Below, piece after piece: positions 1 through 8,452 of a stretch of DNA of 64,000 nucleotides. The position numbers and the translations under genes were made by a program. Every line of letters starts with the position of its first letter. Within the stretch, counting starts at the first letter, position 1. The notes under the pieces are model-generated. The model did not search any database and had not been told where the DNA came from. It was given only the letters and a program-made list of their open reading frames with translations. The DNA comes from Alloboseaceae bacterium BT-24-1 (lineage in GTDB: Bacteria > Pseudomonadota > Alphaproteobacteria > Rhizobiales > Beijerinckiaceae): assembly GCA_025846845.1 (NCBI GenBank), contig JAOYTL010000007.1, forward strand, positions 62,001 to 126,000, in the 5' to 3' direction.

Positions 1-244
1 CCGCGCGGTAGAAGGCCTTGTCGCGGAGCTTCGGCTGGCGCTTGCCGAGGATGTCGACCTCGCCGCTCCAGTCACGGTTGAGACCGGCGAGCACGCGCAG
101 CACGGTCGACTTGCCCGAGCCGGATTCGCCGACGATGCCGTAGCTCTCGCCCGGCGCGACCGCGAAGGAGAGATCCTTCACGACATGCGAGTCGCCGAAG
201 GAGACGTTGAGCTTCTCGACGGAGATGGCGTGTTGAGTTGTCAT
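1..244 (-). CDS. Peptide-type ABC transporter ATP-binding protein (DppF-like), partial
   Basis: Only the first 81 codons are in the window; the gene runs off the left edge. It encodes the second ATPase of a dipeptide/oligopeptide-type importer and would hydrolyse ATP at the inner face of the cytoplasmic membrane. A Walker A motif, GESGSGKS, sits at residues 39-46, followed by an S-T-V-L-R helix start typical of ABC ATPases. The ATG at 242-244 overlaps the stop of the preceding ATPase gene by four bases (ATGA), so the two are translationally coupled. The assignment as the DppF/OppF position rests on gene order (binding protein, permease, permease, ATPase, ATPase). Signature and Walker B motifs lie outside the window, so substrate and completeness cannot be judged. 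Confidence 0.88.
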   Translation of the reverse strand, partial: MTTQHAISVEKLNVSFGDSHVVKDLSFAVAPGESYGIVGESGSGKSTVLRVLAGLNRDWSGEVDILGKRQPKLRDKAFYRA

Positions 245-1089
245 GCCAGCCATGCCGGGTCGCGGGTGAGGGTCGCGAGCTTTTCGCGCGGATGGTCGAG
301 ATCGGGCAGGCAGCCGAGCAGGCCGCGCGTATAGGGATGCTGCGCCTTGTCGAGTGCGCCCGCGGGCAGCGTCTCCAGTGCCTTGCCGCCATACATGACG
401 ATGACGCGGTCGCAGAACGACCTCACCAGATGCAGATCGTGGCTGATGAAGATCAGCCCCATGCCGCGGCTGGTGACGAGGTCGTCGAGAATCTTCAGCA
501 CCTGCAATTGCACGGTGACGTCGAGCGCCGAGGTCGGCTCGTCGGCGATCAGAATCTCCGGCTCGGCGATCAGCATCATCGCGATCATCACGCGCTGGCC
601 CATGCCGCCCGAGACCTCGTGCGGATAGAGATCGTAGACACGCCCCGGCTCGCGAATCTGCACGGCCTCGAGCATGGCGAGGCTGCGTTCCTTGGCCTCG
701 CGCGCGCTCGCTTTGTGGTGGACGCGATAGGCCTCGGCGATCTGGTCACCGACGGTCTGGACCGGGTTCAGCGAGAACTTCGGATCCTGCATCACCATCG
801 AGATGTGGCGGCCGCGCAGCTTGCGGCGGCTCGCCTTGTCCATCGCCGTCAGGTCCTTGCCGCGGAACTCCATGCGCCTGGCGCTGACCACGCCGGGATG
901 CGGGATCAGGTCGAGGATGGCGCGGCCGGTCATCGACTTGCCGGAACCGGATTCACCGACGATGCCGAGCCGTTCGCGGCCGAGCGTGAAGGAGAGACCG
1001 CGCACCGCGTTGACGATGCCGGTCGGGGTGTGGAAGTCGACGCGCAGGTCGTCGAGCGTCAGCAGAGGTGCATCAGAGGTTGCAGTCAT
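241..1089 (-). CDS. Peptide-type ABC transporter ATP-binding protein (DppD-like)
   Basis: A 282-residue ABC ATPase that energises the importer encoded upstream. Walker A GESGSGKS is at residues 45-52. The Q-loop MVMQDP, the signature VSGGMGQR and Walker B with D-loop (LIADEPTSALD) follow in order, then the H-loop HD in FISHDLH. The C-terminal stretch with HPYTRGLL is typical of the oligopeptide/dipeptide subfamily. I chose the ATG at 1089 because GAGGTGA lies 8 bases upstream; a GTG at 1101 would overlap the permease stop but has no better ribosome-binding site. The stop overlaps the next ATPase gene by ATGA. It is somewhat shorter than the usual 320-330 residues because the C-terminal tail is short. 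Confidence 0.92.
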   Translation of the reverse strand: MTATSDAPLLTLDDLRVDFHTPTGIVNAVRGLSFTLGRERLGIVGESGSGKSMTGRAILDLIPHPGVVSARRMEFRGKDLTAMDKASRRKLRGRHISMVMQDPKFSLNPVQTVGDQIAEAYRVHHKASAREAKERSLAMLEAVQIREPGRVYDLYPHEVSGGMGQRVMIAMMLIAEPEILIADEPTSALDVTVQLQVLKILDDLVTSRGMGLIFISHDLHLVRSFCDRVIVMYGGKALETLPAGALDKAQHPYTRGLLGCLPDLDHPREKLATLTRDPAWLA

Positions 1090-1097
1090 CTCGGCGC

Positions 1098-2009
1098 TCA
1101 CCTCGCATCCAGCACGTCGCGCAGGCCGTCGCCGAGCAGGTTGAAGCCGAGCGCGACGACGCAGATGGCGATGCCGGGGAAGGTCGCGACCCACCACTGG
1201 TCGAAGATCTGCTCGCGGCCGGTCGAGATCATCGCGCCCCATTCCGGGATCGGCGGCTGGGCGCCGAGGCCGAGGAAGCCGAGGCCGGCGGCGATGATGA
1301 TGATCCCGGCCATGTCGTAGGTGGTGCGCACGATCAGCGAGGGCACGCACATCGGCACGATATGCTTCAGCACGATCCGCATCTGGCTCGCGCCCTGCAG
1401 GCGCATCGCCGAGATGTAGTCGGCGTTGCGGATGATCATCGTCTCGGCGCGGGCGACGCGGGCATAGGGCGGCCAGGCCGTGAAGGCGATGGCGATGACG
1501 GCGTTCTCCAGTCCAGGGCCCAGTGCCGCGACGAAGGCGAGCGCCAGGACGAGGCGCGGGAAGGCGAGGAAGACGTCGGTGATGCGCATCAGCACGGTGT
1601 CGATCCAGCCGCCGAAATAGCCGGCGGCGCAGCCGATCAAGAGGCCGAGCGGCCCGACCGTGATGACCACGAGCATGACGATGACCAGCGTGACGCGGGT
1701 GCCGTAGACGATGCGGCTGAAGATGTCGCGGCCGAGCGCGTCGGTGCCGAACCAGTGCTTGGCCGAAGGCGCCAGCAGGCGCTGGTCGAGCGCCTGGGCG
1801 AGCGGATCGTATTGGGCGATCAGCGGCGCAAAGGCCGCGAGCAGCAGCAGGGCGAGCACGATCACGAGGCCGACCACGGCGGCCGGGTTCTTCTTGAAGG
1901 CGAGCCATTGCCGGTAGAGCTGGCCGAGCTTGGCCTGCCGGCGCGATTCCGGCGAGGTCGTGGTCAGCCAGGAATGCCAGCTGACGGGAGAGGTGGCGTG
2001 ATCGCTCAT
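1098..2009 (-). CDS. Peptide-type ABC transporter permease (DppC-like)
   Basis: A 303-residue inner-membrane permease. After a cytoplasmic N-terminus it has a first hydrophobic helix (about residues 40-62), the periplasmic motif HWFGTDALGRD that marks DppC/OppC proteins, and then four to five helices of the BPD transport fold. The EAA-type cytoplasmic loop (AMRLQGAS followed by hydrophobic residues) contacts the ATPases. The start at 2009 has GGAGG 7 bases upstream; an in-frame ATG at 2015 sits too close to it. It lies 11 bases after the DppB-like gene and leads directly into the ATPase genes, so all belong to one operon. Substrate class is inferred as peptide or opine-like from the family only. 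Confidence 0.92.
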   Translation of the reverse strand: MSDHATSPVSWHSWLTTTSPESRRQAKLGQLYRQWLAFKKNPAAVVGLVIVLALLLLAAFAPLIAQYDPLAQALDQRLLAPSAKHWFGTDALGRDIFSRIVYGTRVTLVIVMLVVITVGPLGLLIGCAAGYFGGWIDTVLMRITDVFLAFPRLVLALAFVAALGPGLENAVIAIAFTAWPPYARVARAETMIIRNADYISAMRLQGASQMRIVLKHIVPMCVPSLIVRTTYDMAGIIIIAAGLGFLGLGAQPPIPEWGAMISTGREQIFDQWWVATFPGIAICVVALGFNLLGDGLRDVLDAR

Positions 2010-2020
2010 GGCCATCCTCC

Positions 2021-3091
2021 TCAGCGTGCCCGCGGATCGGCCAGCCGGCCGAGGATGTCGGAGAACAGGTTGACCGCGATGAAGACGGCGCCGACGACGA
2101 GCGTGGCGCCGAGCACGGCGTTCATGTCGGCGTTGAGCAGCGCGTTGGTGAGGTAGCGGCCGAGCCCCGGCCAGGCGAAGATCGTCTCGGTCAGCACCGA
2201 GCCTTCGAGCAGGTGCATATAGGAGAGCGCGATCACGGTGACGAGCGGCACGAGGGCGTTGCCCAACGCATGGCCGCAGACGACGCGCCATTCCGACAGC
2301 CCCTTCACCCGCGCCGCCACGACATATTGCTGCTGCAGCTCGGTGATCATGAAGCTGCGGGTCATGCGGCTGATATAGGCGACCGAGAGCAGGCCGAGCA
2401 CGGAGGCTGGCAGGATCAGGTGCCAGAAGGCGTCCCGGACGGCCTCCCATTCACCCTGCATCGCGGCGTCTAGCATGACGATGCCGGTGATCGGCGTGAC
2501 GAAATCCTCAAAGGCGATCGAGAGCCGCCCGGGACCTGCGACCCAGCCGAGCTTGGCGTAGAACAGCAGGAGGCCCATCAGCCCGAGCCAGAACACCGGG
2601 ATCGAATAGCCGATCAGGCCGATCACGCGGGCGATCTGATCGATCCAGCGGCCCTGGTTGACGGCGGCGAGGATGCCGAGCGGTACGCCGAGCGCGACGC
2701 CGATCAGCGTGCCGAGCGTCGCGAGCTCCAGCGTCGCCGGGAACACGGTCTTGATGTCGTCGGTGACCTTCTGGGAGGTCAGCACCGAGGTGCCGAGATC
2801 GCCGGTGAAGACCTTGCCGATATAGGTGGCGAATTGCTGCCAGTACGGCTTGTCGAGGCCGAGCGCGAGCCGCGCCTTGTCGTAGACGTCGGCAGGCGCG
2901 CGGTCGCCGACCACGGCGAGAACCGGATCGATCGGCATGACACGCGCGATCAGGAAGGTGACCAGCAGCAGGCCGAAGATCGTGATCGCGACCGTGGTCA
3001 GCTCGCGGCCGAGGATCTTCGCCCAGCGGACAACGCCACTCTTGGCGCGTGGCGGCGGTGCGGGCGGGGTCGGTGCAGTGATGGAAACCAT
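2021..3091 (-). CDS. Peptide-type ABC transporter permease (DppB-like)
   Basis: A 356-residue inner-membrane permease, partner of the DppC-like subunit. It starts with a cytoplasmic Pro/Ala-rich tail, then a first helix (about residues 34-50, TVAITIFGLLLVTFLIARVMP) and the periplasmic D-P-type segment that characterises DppB/OppB. Five further helices follow, with the EAA loop (VVAARVKGLSEWRVV) before the last pair. The family is usually 305-340 residues; the extra length is mainly the N-terminal tail and an insert near residues 195-225. The ATG at 3091 is preceded by GGAG at a good distance. The binding-protein gene lies 116 bases upstream, separated by a stem-loop. Confidence 0.92.
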   Translation of the reverse strand: MVSITAPTPPAPPPRAKSGVVRWAKILGRELTTVAITIFGLLLVTFLIARVMPIDPVLAVVGDRAPADVYDKARLALGLDKPYWQQFATYIGKVFTGDLGTSVLTSQKVTDDIKTVFPATLELATLGTLIGVALGVPLGILAAVNQGRWIDQIARVIGLIGYSIPVFWLGLMGLLLFYAKLGWVAGPGRLSIAFEDFVTPITGIVMLDAAMQGEWEAVRDAFWHLILPASVLGLLSVAYISRMTRSFMITELQQQYVVAARVKGLSEWRVVCGHALGNALVPLVTVIALSYMHLLEGSVLTETIFAWPGLGRYLTNALLNADMNAVLGATLVVGAVFIAVNLFSDILGRLADPRAR

Positions 3092-3155
3092 CGTCGGCTC
3101 CGTTCTTCTTGTTCTTGGAGGGCCTCGGCCAGACTACGCTGGCGCCAATGGCAAG

Positions 3156-3191
3156 AACCCGCCGCAGCCTGATGATGGGCTACGGCGGGTT
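3156..3191 (-). terminator. Stem-loop between binding-protein and permease genes
   Basis: AACCCGCCG at 3156-3164 pairs with CGGCGGGTT at 3183-3191, and an inner AGCC/GGCT pair extends the stem around an 8-base loop. Read on the minus strand, a weak T-rich tail (TTCTTGCC) follows. This position, after the binding-protein gene and before the permease, is where many ABC operons carry an attenuating or RNA-stabilising hairpin that raises binding-protein expression over the membrane subunits. The structure is seen directly; the role is inferred. Confidence 0.5.
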
Positions 3192-3207
3192 CCGCGGGGC
3201 AAACGCC

Positions 3208-4797
3208 TCAGTTCTTGGTGATCGGAGCGTAGAAATTGGTGTCGGAGGTCGGTCCGATCACCCAGCCGGCAATGCCCTTGCGGTCGGCCGAAACCTCGAC
3301 CTGCTGGAACATGATGACGAAGGGCGAGACCTTCTGGTGGTCGCGCTGAAGCTCGCCATAGACGCTGGCGCGCTTGGTCGCGTCGCTCTCGAGCACGTTG
3401 GCCTGGGTGACCTTGGTCATGTCCGGGATGTCCCAGGTATTGCGCCAGGCCAGCGTCTTCGACTTGGCCTCCTCGCCATTGTCCTCGTTGATGGCGAAGG
3501 TCTCGGCATTGGTGTGCGGGTCGAGATAGTCCGGGCCCCACTGGCCGATATAGATGTCGTGGGTGCGGGCGCGGTACTTGGTCAGCGTCTGCTTGCCGTC
3601 GCCCGGAAGGATCTCGAGCTTGATGCCGGCTTGGGCCCAGGTCGACTGGATCGCCTGGGCGATGTCGGTGATCGGGTTGACCGAGCGGGTGTCCATGGTG
3701 ACGGTGAAGCCGTTCGGCAGGCCGGCCTTGGCGAGCAGTTCCTTGGCCTTGGCGACGTCGAGCTTGTAGGGCTTGTCGGTGATCGCGCCGAGGAAGCCCT
3801 TGGGCAGGAAGCTCTCATGGCCCTTATAGGTGCCCTCGACGATGTTGCGCTCAATCGAATCGTAGTCGACCAGCCACTTCAGCGCCTCACGCACCTCGGG
3901 CTTGGCGAGGTTCGGGTTCTTCTGGTTCAGGCCGAGATAGAGGATATAGCCCTTGTCGCCCTGGACGATCTCGACATTGGCGTTGCTCTTGACCGCAGCG
4001 AGCTGGTCCTTGGAGAGGTTGCGGGCGATGTCGATGTCGCCCTTTTCCAGCAACAGGCGCTGCGAGGCCGGTTCGGCGACATGGCGGACGATGACGCGCT
4101 TGGTCTTGGGCGCGCCCTTGTACCAGCCCTCATTGGCATCGAGCGCATACTGCTCGTTCGGACGGTAGACGCGGACCTTGTAGGCGCCGGAGCCGGCCGA
4201 GGCGAGCTTGAGCCAGCCATTGCCCCAGTCGCCATCCTTCTCATTGGCCTTGACCAGCTTGGAATCGACGATCGAGGCGACGCCCGAGGTCAGGCAGTTC
4301 AGGAAAAAGGTCGGCGCGAACGGCTTGGAGACCGTGACCGTTACGGTCTGGTCGTCGGTCGCCTTGACCTTCTCCAGCACGGTGTCCTTGTTCAGGCCGA
4401 ACTGGGTGAGGATGAAGCCCGGCGACTTGTTCAGCGTGACCGCGCGCTGGAAGGAATAGACCACGTCGGCCGCAGTGAGCGGATTGCCGGAATGGAACTT
4501 GACGCCCGGGCGGAGCTTGAAGGTGTAGGTCAGGTTGTCGGGGCTGACGGTCCAGCTCTGGGCGAGCTCGCCGATCAGGGCGTTGTTGTTCTTGAGATCG
4601 ACGCCGATCAGCTTGTCATAGACATTGGCGCCGACCTCGACGCCGGAGAATTCGAAGGCCTCGGCAGGATCGAGCGTGATGATGTCGTCGATCTGCTTGG
4701 CCATGACGATCGTGTCTTTGGGCGTCTGGGCCTGGGCGGTCGTCGCCAGCAGAGCGGCGAAGGCGGAAGCCGCCATCAATTTCGCAACATGACGCAT
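3208..4797 (-). CDS. ABC transporter substrate-binding protein, family 5 (DppA/OppA type)
   Basis: A 529-residue periplasmic binding protein for the importer encoded downstream. A Sec signal peptide (MRHVAKL, then an Ala-rich core, ending TAQAQ near residue 23) precedes the mature domain. The family-5 signature region is recognisable around residues 75-100 (TYTFKLRPGVKFHSGNPLT). Length is normal for the family. The ATG at 4797 gives a clean signal peptide; in-frame codons further upstream would add an unstructured stretch. Substrate is not evident: family-5 proteins bind peptides, opines, glutathione or nickel complexes. It is the first gene of a five-gene minus-strand operon, divergent from the transglutaminase cluster. 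Confidence 0.92.
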   Translation of the reverse strand: MRHVAKLMAASAFAALLATTAQAQTPKDTIVMAKQIDDIITLDPAEAFEFSGVEVGANVYDKLIGVDLKNNNALIGELAQSWTVSPDNLTYTFKLRPGVKFHSGNPLTAADVVYSFQRAVTLNKSPGFILTQFGLNKDTVLEKVKATDDQTVTVTVSKPFAPTFFLNCLTSGVASIVDSKLVKANEKDGDWGNGWLKLASAGSGAYKVRVYRPNEQYALDANEGWYKGAPKTKRVIVRHVAEPASQRLLLEKGDIDIARNLSKDQLAAVKSNANVEIVQGDKGYILYLGLNQKNPNLAKPEVREALKWLVDYDSIERNIVEGTYKGHESFLPKGFLGAITDKPYKLDVAKAKELLAKAGLPNGFTVTMDTRSVNPITDIAQAIQSTWAQAGIKLEILPGDGKQTLTKYRARTHDIYIGQWGPDYLDPHTNAETFAINEDNGEEAKSKTLAWRNTWDIPDMTKVTQANVLESDATKRASVYGELQRDHQKVSPFVIMFQQVEVSADRKGIAGWVIGPTSDTNFYAPITKN

Positions 4798-5054
4798 GGA
4801 AAATCCCCATTGTGCTGTCTGCGAGCGCTCCCGGGCGCCCGTTGGCGCGCACTCTGTGGCCAGATCGTGTCCGATGTCCAGCAGGGCCAAAGCAGAGTTC
4901 GGCGGATGGCGCGCAGCATGCACGCTTCTTGCGCAACAGCCTGAATTGCCGGCGCATTCCTGCGCATGAACCTGCTTGCTCCGGCGTCTTCTGCCGCTAT
5001 CGTGACAGGGTCCGGCCGCTCCGGCCGGCTTCGAAGCAAAGCAGGCGCTCGCTC
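4798..5054. other. Divergent intergenic region, binding protein / transglutaminase operon
   Basis: A 257-base gap between two divergent operons. It must contain the promoters of both. I see no convincing -35/-10 pair, palindrome or small gene in it. Confidence 0.4.
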
Positions 5055-8000
5055 TTGGCCATCATCGCTGCACTGCATCACGTCACGCATTACCGCTATG
5101 ACCGGCCGGTCACGCTCGGCCCGCAGATCATCCGCCTGCGGCCGGCGCCGCATTGCCGCTCGGCGGTCAAGAGCTATTCGCTCAAGGTCACGCCGGCGCA
5201 GCATTTCGTGAACTGGCAGCAGGACCCGAACGGCAACTGGCTGGCGCGCTACGTCTTCCCGGAGCCGGTGACCGAGTTCCGCATCGAGGTCGACCTCGTC
5301 ACCGAGCTCTCGATCATCAACCCGTTCGACTTCTTCGTCGCGGCCGAGGCCGAGGAGTTTCCCTTCGCCTATCCGGACGAGCTGCGCGACGAGCTCGCGC
5401 CCTATCTCGTCACGGAACCGACCGGACCATTGCTCGCCGAGCTCCTCGCTGGCGTACCGCGCGAGAAGACCAACACCGTCAACTTCGTCGTCGATCTCAA
5501 TGCCCGCCTGCAGCGGATGATCGCCTATGGCATCCGGATGGAGGCCGGCGTGCAGGAGCCCGAGCAGACGCTGGCGATCAGATCCGGCTCCTGCCGCGAC
5601 ACGAGCTGGCTGCTGGTCCAGATCCTGCGCCATCTCGGCCTCGCCGCCCGCTTCGTCTCCGGCTACCTGATCCAGATGAAGGCGGACATCGATCCGCTGG
5701 AAGGCCCGCGCGGCACCGACAAGGACTTCACCGACCTGCACGCCTGGGCCGAGGTCTATCTTCCGGGCGCCGGCTGGATCGGGATGGACCCGACCTCCGG
5801 CCTGCTCACCGGCGAGGGGCACCTGCCGCTGGCGGCGACGCCGCATTACCGCTCGGCCGCGCCGGTCAGCGGTGTCGCGAGCTATGCCGAGACGCAGTTC
5901 GCCTTCGACATGAGCGTCGCGCGCGTCCATGAGGTGCCGCGCATCACCCTGCCCTTCTCGGACGAATCCTGGCTCGAGCTCGATGCGCTCGGCGAACAGG
6001 TCGAGGCCGATCTCCAGGCGCAGGATGTCCGGCTCACCATGGGCGGCGAGCCGACCTTCGTCTCGATCGACGACCAGACCGGCGAGGAATGGAACATCGC
6101 CGCTGTCGGCCCGACCAAGCGCGAGCGCGCCGACGTGCTGATCCGGCGGCTGCGCGAGCGCTTCGCGCCGGGCGGCATGCTGCATTACGGCCAGGGCAAA
6201 TGGTATCCGGGCGAGAGCCTGCCGCGCTGGGCCTTTGCGCTCTACTGGCGCGAGGATGGCGAGCCGATCTGGCGCAATGCCGCGCTGATCGCACGCGAGC
6301 CGGGCGCCAGGACCGGCGGCGACCGCGAGCACGAGGTCGTGCCGACTTCGGCTGCGGTCGAGACACTCGCTGCCGGCCTGTCCGAGCGGCTCGGCCTCGG
6401 CGCCGACTACGTGCTGCCAGCCTATGAGGACACCGGCCACTGGCTGGTGAAGGAAGGCCAGCTGCCCGAGAATGTCGACCCGCTCGACCCGAAGCTCTCC
6501 GACCCTGAGGAGCGCGCCCGGATGGTGCGCGTCTTCGAACGCGGGCTCGGCAAGCCGAGCGGCTATGTCATCCCGGTGCAGCGCTGGCAGGCGGCGGCAG
6601 AAGACCGGCGCTGGCGCTCGGAGAAATGGAAGCTTCGGCGCGGCAAGCTCTTCCTGGTCCCCGGCGATTCACCCGTCGGCTTCCGGCTGCCGCTGGGCTC
6701 GCTGCCGCATGTCCCGGCGAAGGCCTATCCGCATATCCACCCGCAGGACCCGCTGGAACCGCGCGGTCCGCTGCCGGGCTCCTTTGCCCCGGCCCCACCG
6801 CCGGCCGGCCGCATCAGCGCTGTCGCGGCACCGCCTCCTGCACCGAGCCCGGTTCAGCCCTCGCGCCCGGGCGCGGCTCCGGCAGGATCGACCGCGCAGG
6901 ACATCGTCGAGCAGGAGCTCGGCGCCGAGTCCGTGCGCACCGCGCTCAGCATCGAGGTGCGCGATGGCGTGCTCTGCGTCTTCCTGCCGCCGGTCGAGCG
7001 GCTGGAGGACTATCTCGACCTGATCGCCAGCATCGAGGCGACCGCGGAAGAGAGCGGCCAGCCGGTCCATATCGAGGGCTATTCGCCGCCACACGATCCG
7101 CGCCTCAACGTCATCAAGGTCACGCCCGATCCGGGCGTGATCGAGGTCAACATCCATCCGGCGAAGAGCTGGGCGCAGGCGGTTTCGATCACGCGCGGCG
7201 TCTATGAGGAGGCGCGCCAGTCGCGGCTCTGCGCCGAGAAGTTCATGGTCGATGGCCGCCATACCGGCACCGGCGGCGGCAACCATGTCGTGCTCGGCGG
7301 CATGACGCCGGCCGACAGCCCGTTCCTGCGCCGGCCCGACCTGCTCAAGAGCATCGTGCTGTACTGGCAGCGCCATCCGTCGCTGTCCTACCTATTCTCC
7401 GGCCTGTTCATCGGCCCGACCAGCCAGGCGCCGCGCATCGACGAGGCCCGGCACGACCAGCTCTACGAGCTCGAGATCGCGCTGGCGCAGACGCCCGGCC
7501 CGAACGCTCCGGCAATCCCGCTCTGGCTGGTCGACCGACTCTACCGGAACCTCTTGGTCGACGTCTCCGGCAATACCCACCGCACCGAGATCTGCATCGA
7601 CAAGCTCTATTCGCCCGATGGCCCGACCGGCCGGCTCGGGCTGATCGAGTTCCGCTCCTTCGAGATGCCGCCGGATGCCCGGATGTCGCTGGCGCAGCAA
7701 CTCCTGATCCGGGCGCTGATCGCCTGGTTCTGGCGCGAGCCGCAGATCGGCAAGCTCACCCGCTGGGGCACGAGCCTGCATGACCGCTTCATGCTGCCCG
7801 AGCTCGTCTGGCAGGATTTCCGCGACGTGCTCGCCGATCTGGAGCGGGCCGGCTACCGCTTCGATCCGGCCTGGTTCGCAGCGCAGCACGAGTTCCGCTT
7901 CCCCTTCTTCGGCAAGGTCAACCAGGGCGGCGTCGAGCTGGAGCTGCGCCAGGCGCTCGAGCCCTGGCACGTGATGGGCGAAGAGGGCGCGATCGGCGGC

Positions 8001-8444
8001 ACGGTGCGCTATGTCGATTCCTCGGTCGAACGCCTGCAGCTCAAGGCGAGCGGACTCAACCCGGGCCGGCATGTCATCACCTGCAACGGGCGGGCGCTGC
8101 CGATGACCGAAATCGCCGCCGGGGTCAGCATCGCCGGCCTGCGCTTCAAGGCCTGGCAGCCGGCCTCGGGCCTGCATCCGACGATTCCGGTGCATGCGCC
8201 GCTCACCTTCGACATCGTCGACAGCTGGGTGGGCCGCTCGCTCGGCGGTTGCGTCTATCATGTCGCCCATCCCGGCGGTCGCAATTACGAGACACCTCCT
8301 GTGAATTCCTACGAGGCGGAAGCCAGAAGGCTGGCTCGCTTCGAGGCGATCGGCCATAGTCCGGGACCGCTGGCGATTCCCGCAGAAGAGCGCAATCCGG
8401 AGTTTCCGATGACCCTCGACCTGCGCCGGCCGATCGGGGTTTGA
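5055..8444 (+). CDS. Transglutaminase-like domain fused to DUF2126 putative amidoligase
   Basis: A 1129-residue two-domain protein. Residues 1-95 match the N-terminal region that precedes bacterial transglutaminase-like cores. The core carries an intact Cys-His-Asp triad: Cys180 in RSGSC, His229 in DLHAW and Asp245 in GMDPT. From about residue 320 to the end is DUF2126, which Pfam names a putative amidoligase. A Pro-rich linker (about 585-620) splits the second half. The likely activities are cleavage or transfer at amide bonds plus ATP-dependent amide formation; no substrate is known to me. I chose the TTG at 5055 because the following residues, AIIAALHHVTHYRYDRP, align with the usual family start; no ATG or GTG is better placed. 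It is the first gene of a four-gene operon with an 8-base gap to the next. Confidence 0.88.
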   Translation: MAIIAALHHVTHYRYDRPVTLGPQIIRLRPAPHCRSAVKSYSLKVTPAQHFVNWQQDPNGNWLARYVFPEPVTEFRIEVDLVTELSIINPFDFFVAAEAEEFPFAYPDELRDELAPYLVTEPTGPLLAELLAGVPREKTNTVNFVVDLNARLQRMIAYGIRMEAGVQEPEQTLAIRSGSCRDTSWLLVQILRHLGLAARFVSGYLIQMKADIDPLEGPRGTDKDFTDLHAWAEVYLPGAGWIGMDPTSGLLTGEGHLPLAATPHYRSAAPVSGVASYAETQFAFDMSVARVHEVPRITLPFSDESWLELDALGEQVEADLQAQDVRLTMGGEPTFVSIDDQTGEEWNIAAVGPTKRERADVLIRRLRERFAPGGMLHYGQGKWYPGESLPRWAFALYWREDGEPIWRNAALIAREPGARTGGDREHEVVPTSAAVETLAAGLSERLGLGADYVLPAYEDTGHWLVKEGQLPENVDPLDPKLSDPEERARMVRVFERGLGKPSGYVIPVQRWQAAAEDRRWRSEKWKLRRGKLFLVPGDSPVGFRLPLGSLPHVPAKAYPHIHPQDPLEPRGPLPGSFAPAPPPAGRISAVAAPPPAPSPVQPSRPGAAPAGSTAQDIVEQELGAESVRTALSIEVRDGVLCVFLPPVERLEDYLDLIASIEATAEESGQPVHIEGYSPPHDPRLNVIKVTPDPGVIEVNIHPAKSWAQAVSITRGVYEEARQSRLCAEKFMVDGRHTGTGGGNHVVLGGMTPADSPFLRRPDLLKSIVLYWQRHPSLSYLFSGLFIGPTSQAPRIDEARHDQLYELEIALAQTPGPNAPAIPLWLVDRLYRNLLVDVSGNTHRTEICIDKLYSPDGPTGRLGLIEFRSFEMPPDARMSLAQQLLIRALIAWFWREPQIGKLTRWGTSLHDRFMLPELVWQDFRDVLADLERAGYRFDPAWFAAQHEFRFPFFGKVNQGGVELELRQALEPWHVMGEEGAIGGTVRYVDSSVERLQLKASGLNPGRHVITCNGRALPMTEIAAGVSIAGLRFKAWQPASGLHPTIPVHAPLTFDIVDSWVGRSLGGCVYHVAHPGGRNYETPPVNSYEAEARRLARFEAIGHSPGPLAIPAEERNPEFPMTLDLRRPIGV

Positions 8445-8452
8445 GGTCAAGG

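Noticed and set aside
3109..4944. 611-codon plus-strand open frame opposite the peptide-binding protein gene
   Set aside because: It is the antisense shadow of a clear family-5 binding protein; its translation is Leu/Gly/Asp-rich without domains. High GC and codon bias keep the opposite strand open.
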